From: Theobroma cacao
Lineage: Eukaryota; Streptophyta; Magnoliopsida; Malvales; Malvaceae
Direction: 5' to 3'
Length of the DNA stretch: 64,000 nt
Assembly: GCF_000208745.1 (NCBI RefSeq)
Contig: NC_030853.1
Span: 23,763,282 to 23,827,281 of the forward strand
Shown: positions 50,754 through 64,000 of the stretch, in pieces
Position numbering within the stretch: position 1 is the first letter of the stretch
Layout: every line of letters starts with the position of its first letter
The notes under the pieces: generated by a model
Databases searched by the model: none
Seen by the model: the letters and a program-made list of their open reading frames with translations, nothing else
What the model was told of the DNA's origin: nothing
Made by a program: the position numbers and the translations under genes

Positions 50754-51060
50754 CATAATACTTGAAAGAATTTATGAATTATTCAAATAAATTTTCATTT
50801 TCTTATTACATTTCAATCAAATTCATATACTTTTTATTTTAACTTAAAAAAATATTTATGAGTAATAGTTAATTAATCGTCGTAAGTCAAAATACTATTT
50901 ATTATTTTTTATCCACAAGATGATAATGTGGTGTTAACATAATTATATCATCATGTGATATCAATATGTTACTTCATTATCATTGTAATATATTAATATG
51001 TCACATCAGTTGAAAGTTAATCTATTTGCATTATAATTAATTGACTCATATTAGACACAT
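50754..51060. repeat. Long-TIR MITE-like element, family A, half copy
   Basis: The left arm (GAATTATTCAAATAAA...TTATTACATTTCAATCAAATTC) and core motifs (GATGATAATGTGGTGTTAACATAATTATATCATCATG, in parts) follow directly after copy 3. The right arm is not found, so the element is truncated. Confidence 0.5.
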
Positions 51061-51964
51061 CTTATAAATCTTATATGAAAATGCATACATTTATTATAAG
51101 TTAAACACTGAGATGCCAATTAATCTTGCTTTTATATCAAGCTGAAAAGAAAATATTCAATTTGTGTGTTGGTATTCCTCATTCATTTGTGTATAAAAAA
51201 ATAATTTTTTTTGTAGATTTTCATTAAATACTCAATTTAAGATCTAATTAATTAATATTTATCAAATTCTTAATTCGAGGATTCAAATTTTTATTTCCTT
51301 TCATATCATGATGCAACATTTAATTTTATTCATTCAAAAAAATTGATGAAAATTTTAATAATAATTGTTAATAAAATAATTAATTCAATTTTATAAACAG
51401 TCTATTTTAAATTTATAGTACATATTTTTGAGTTACTATATGACCTGAAATTGAATCAAATTTTTTATATTTCTAAATTCTCTTCTATTAGTAAACTTCT
51501 TCAAAACCCAGATCAATGTATCAAATGAAAAATGCAAAATGATGAAGATGTAATGGACTAATAGGTACAATTTTCCAATGTAGAGCCCTCTTTTTCTAGT
51601 CCAAGTCCAACTCCTCCAACCTAACCTATCAATCAATTAAATGAAAAAGGTTAAGGTTGTGGAATTGATTGCTATTTCTGAATAAAAAATATATAAGCTT
51701 GTGCCTAATTTTGTAGAAAAATGGTAGCAAATTGCCAAAGTCTTTCTACTTATTTTAAATTTCTTCAAGCTTATTGTTAAATTGAATTTATAACTTGGAA
51801 TCAACCACCTATACACAGATCTAGAAATTGTCCACAACTTGTATGTTCTTTTTTTACTGGAGTAAAAATAAAACAAACAGGATTCTTGAAAATTGTCGAC
51901 ATTTTTTATTTTCCTTTGTATAAGAGCTTCAAATTCAAAATATTTTTTTTATTTTTATGATAAA
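51061..51964. other. AT-rich intergenic DNA, no gene seen
   Basis: Stops are frequent on both strands. Short open frames at 51436-51876 are lone and unrecognisable. Confidence 0.55.
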
Positions 51965-53011
51965 TTAGTCAAAAAAAATTATGAAGTTGTATGAATTAAA
52001 AAAATAAATAAGTTTTTATTTATTTTATTACGTTCAATCAATTTTTTATATTTTAATTTGGGTCAAATACATTTTTTTTTAAAGAAAGATATTCAAACTT
52101 ATACTTTTTAATCAAGAATATCATACACTAATTAGTGAGCCAAATGCTTAGGTGTTGAGTAAAATAAACTCTTATGCTTAACAATGAACTAACTCTCATT
52201 AATCTAAACACCACTTATTATTTTATTATCATATAGTTTTGACATGAAGGATGAAAAATATCATATCATTATCTATTATAACATGTTAACATGTCACGTT
52301 AACAATACGTGTAGAGGTGTACAAACGGTTAGTTCAGTTAGTTCGGTTTTGGATATCTAATAATTGAACTAATTAAACTCCTTTTTAAAAATAATCGAAA
52401 CTAAACCGAACTATATAACTAACCGAACTAATCAAAACTGAACTAATTTGGTTAGTTCGGTTCAATTTTTAAAAATCGAACTTAATTTTTTTTTATTTCT
52501 TTTGTTTGTATATATTTATTTATGTTGTATTTTTTAAAATAAATCAATATTACAAAAATATTAAAAATGACCCTAAAAAATTATAATAAATAAAATGAAT
52601 ACTCATATAATTTATATAATATAAACAACAATAAATAATTTAGATTTAAGATTTTTTTTTTCATATAAAATTTTCATAATACCCTTATTTAAGTTTGGTT
52701 AAAAAAATTTTTAACCGAAACCAAACCGAAATAATTTTACTAACTAAACTATCTTAATCAAACTAACCAAAAAACGAAATTAACAGAATCGAAAAAACCA
52801 AACTCATTTCGATTCGGTTCGATTGCTCAGTTCAATTTATATTTGCTTACCCCTATATACGTGTTATAAAATATCAAATAACTTTTGATTAATGACAATT
52901 AGTTGATTATTAATTCTAAGTGTCTATTTGATTTAAACATAAAAGCATAAAGATTCAATTGAATTTAATAAAATACTAATAATTTATTTAAAACCTTTAA
53001 AGATATTATGC
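51965..53011. repeat. Long-TIR MITE-like element, family A, copy 4, split by a hAT-like MITE
   Basis: The left arm near 51990-52065 (TTTTATTACGTTCAATCAATTTTTTATATTTTAATTTGGGTCAAAT, in parts) and the inverse of the right arm near 52925-53011 (TTAAATAAATT..TTTATTAAATTCAATTGAATC) pair. The host element resumes after the insertion 52313-52856. Confidence 0.5.
52313..52856. mobile_element. hAT-like MITE (544 bp) with perfect 8-bp target-site duplication
   Basis: ATACGTGT occurs immediately on both sides (52305-52312 and 52857-52864). The ends, AGAGGTGTACAAA and (inverted) AGGGGTAAGCAAA, form an imperfect TIR. Subterminal sequence is rich in GGTTAGTTCGGTT and AACCGAACTAACC in both orientations, a style common in plant hAT MITEs. 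There is no coding capacity. An 8-bp duplication is the hAT hallmark. Confidence 0.85.
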
Positions 53012-53740
53012 CAATTAAATATATATTTATGTGTACAATTAAATTAAAAGATACTGGAATAAAATAACATGCAACAAAAAAATTATTTGCCAAATGATAA
53101 AAATAATAATCACTATATTATTAATTTCATTAACGCTTCTTAAATCACATTCATATATGTTATAAACATAAAAGGGAATAACATCGGTCGCTTTAATGAT
53201 TAGAATTTAAAATTATAATTAAATAATAATGAGGTAATTAAAAAACAACAATAAAAGAAAAAAAATCATTTGCCCTTTATCTAATCCGTTAATTAAAGTC
53301 TTATCCGTGCTCGTCAACTGCTCCTCTCCATTTCATGCGAAACCTACTTTTCTATGGGTTATAATTTTCAAATTCACCGATCAAAACTACCCCTCAAACT
53401 CACCAAAACCACACGATAGATAGCCGGACATTGGGTGGAATTAGAGGAGAAAGATAAGGGTATTTACGTAATTAAGAAACGCAATAACGATTTTTTCCAG
53501 GTGTTAAATGCCAAGCCTTCATACAATTCCAACGGTCTCCATCTTTGACTCTCTCCCTACAATCAAAATGCTTCTTTCTAACTTTTGTTTTTCTGTACAA
53601 AATTACAAATCAAAGAACCCTAACATAAAACCCTTTCAAATCTTAATGAAAATGTTGATTCATTCTTTTGATTAATTTTATAGGAATAGTAATTACGGAA
53701 ATAAACACAGAAGAATAGTTTTAAAAAATATAAATATATC
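53012..53740 (+). promoter_or_regulatory. Presumed promoter and leader of BAGP1
   Basis: AT-rich upstream DNA. A pyrimidine-rich stretch at 53505-53600 may mark the leader. No certain TATA box was picked. The upstream gene (529-aa protein) is divergent, with its leader near 50080, so the 3.6 kb between them serves two promoters and is filled with repeats. Confidence 0.4.

Positions 53741-64000
<10,260 letters not shown>

Overview
The window is nuclear DNA of a flowering plant, most likely a core eudicot. It is very AT-rich between genes. The genes carry GT-AG introns with plant-like exon structures, and the DNA between them is filled with plant transposon debris (LINE, hAT, Mutator-like, CACTA, a tRNA-derived SINE and long-TIR MITEs). 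There are no operons, CRISPR arrays or prokaryotic signals. A 375-base assembly gap lies at 1504-1878, and single unknown bases lie at 14773 and 63501.

Layout. (1) 1-3032: AT-rich repeats, including a long-TIR element abutting a CACTA-type terminus. (2) 3033-26931: a direct tandem duplication (unit 1 at 3033-16246, unit 2 at 16246-26931). Each unit carries one minus-strand, three-exon plastidial stearoyl-ACP desaturase gene, 396 aa in copy 1 and 394 aa in copy 2. Unit 1 later received a LINE fragment that itself received a hAT element, plus a Mutator-like element; unit 2 lacks all three and so preserves the empty sites. A truncated older exon-1/promoter relic sits inside intron 1 of copy 1. 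(3) 26932-28776: retrotransposon-like non-coding repeat. (4) 28777-34110: a minus-strand IQ67-domain calmodulin-binding protein gene (IQD13/14-like, 543 aa, five coding exons). (5) 39511-41631: a minus-strand gene for an uncharacterised 205-aa basic protein with three 17-residue repeats and a 29-nt first coding exon. (6) 44893-50080: a minus-strand gene for an uncharacterised 529-aa protein, probably nuclear, with five coding exons and a long 5'-UTR intron. (7) 50252-53011: a cluster of long-TIR elements, one split by a hAT-like MITE with an 8-bp target-site duplication. (8) 53741 to the right edge: the plus-strand orthologue of BAG-associated GRAM protein 1 (BAGP1: membrane anchor, C2, GRAM). 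Its first eleven exons are present and the C-terminal part lies outside the window.

The genes do not form one pathway. The two desaturases do the same reaction (18:0-ACP to 18:1-ACP in the plastid) and are the only related pair. I did not find a new biological system. The most informative content is the history of the desaturase locus, where nested and dated insertions, a relic first exon and copy-specific substitutions can be read directly. Exon joins were derived by eye from reading frame, splice consensus and family conservation; all of them keep frame across every junction.
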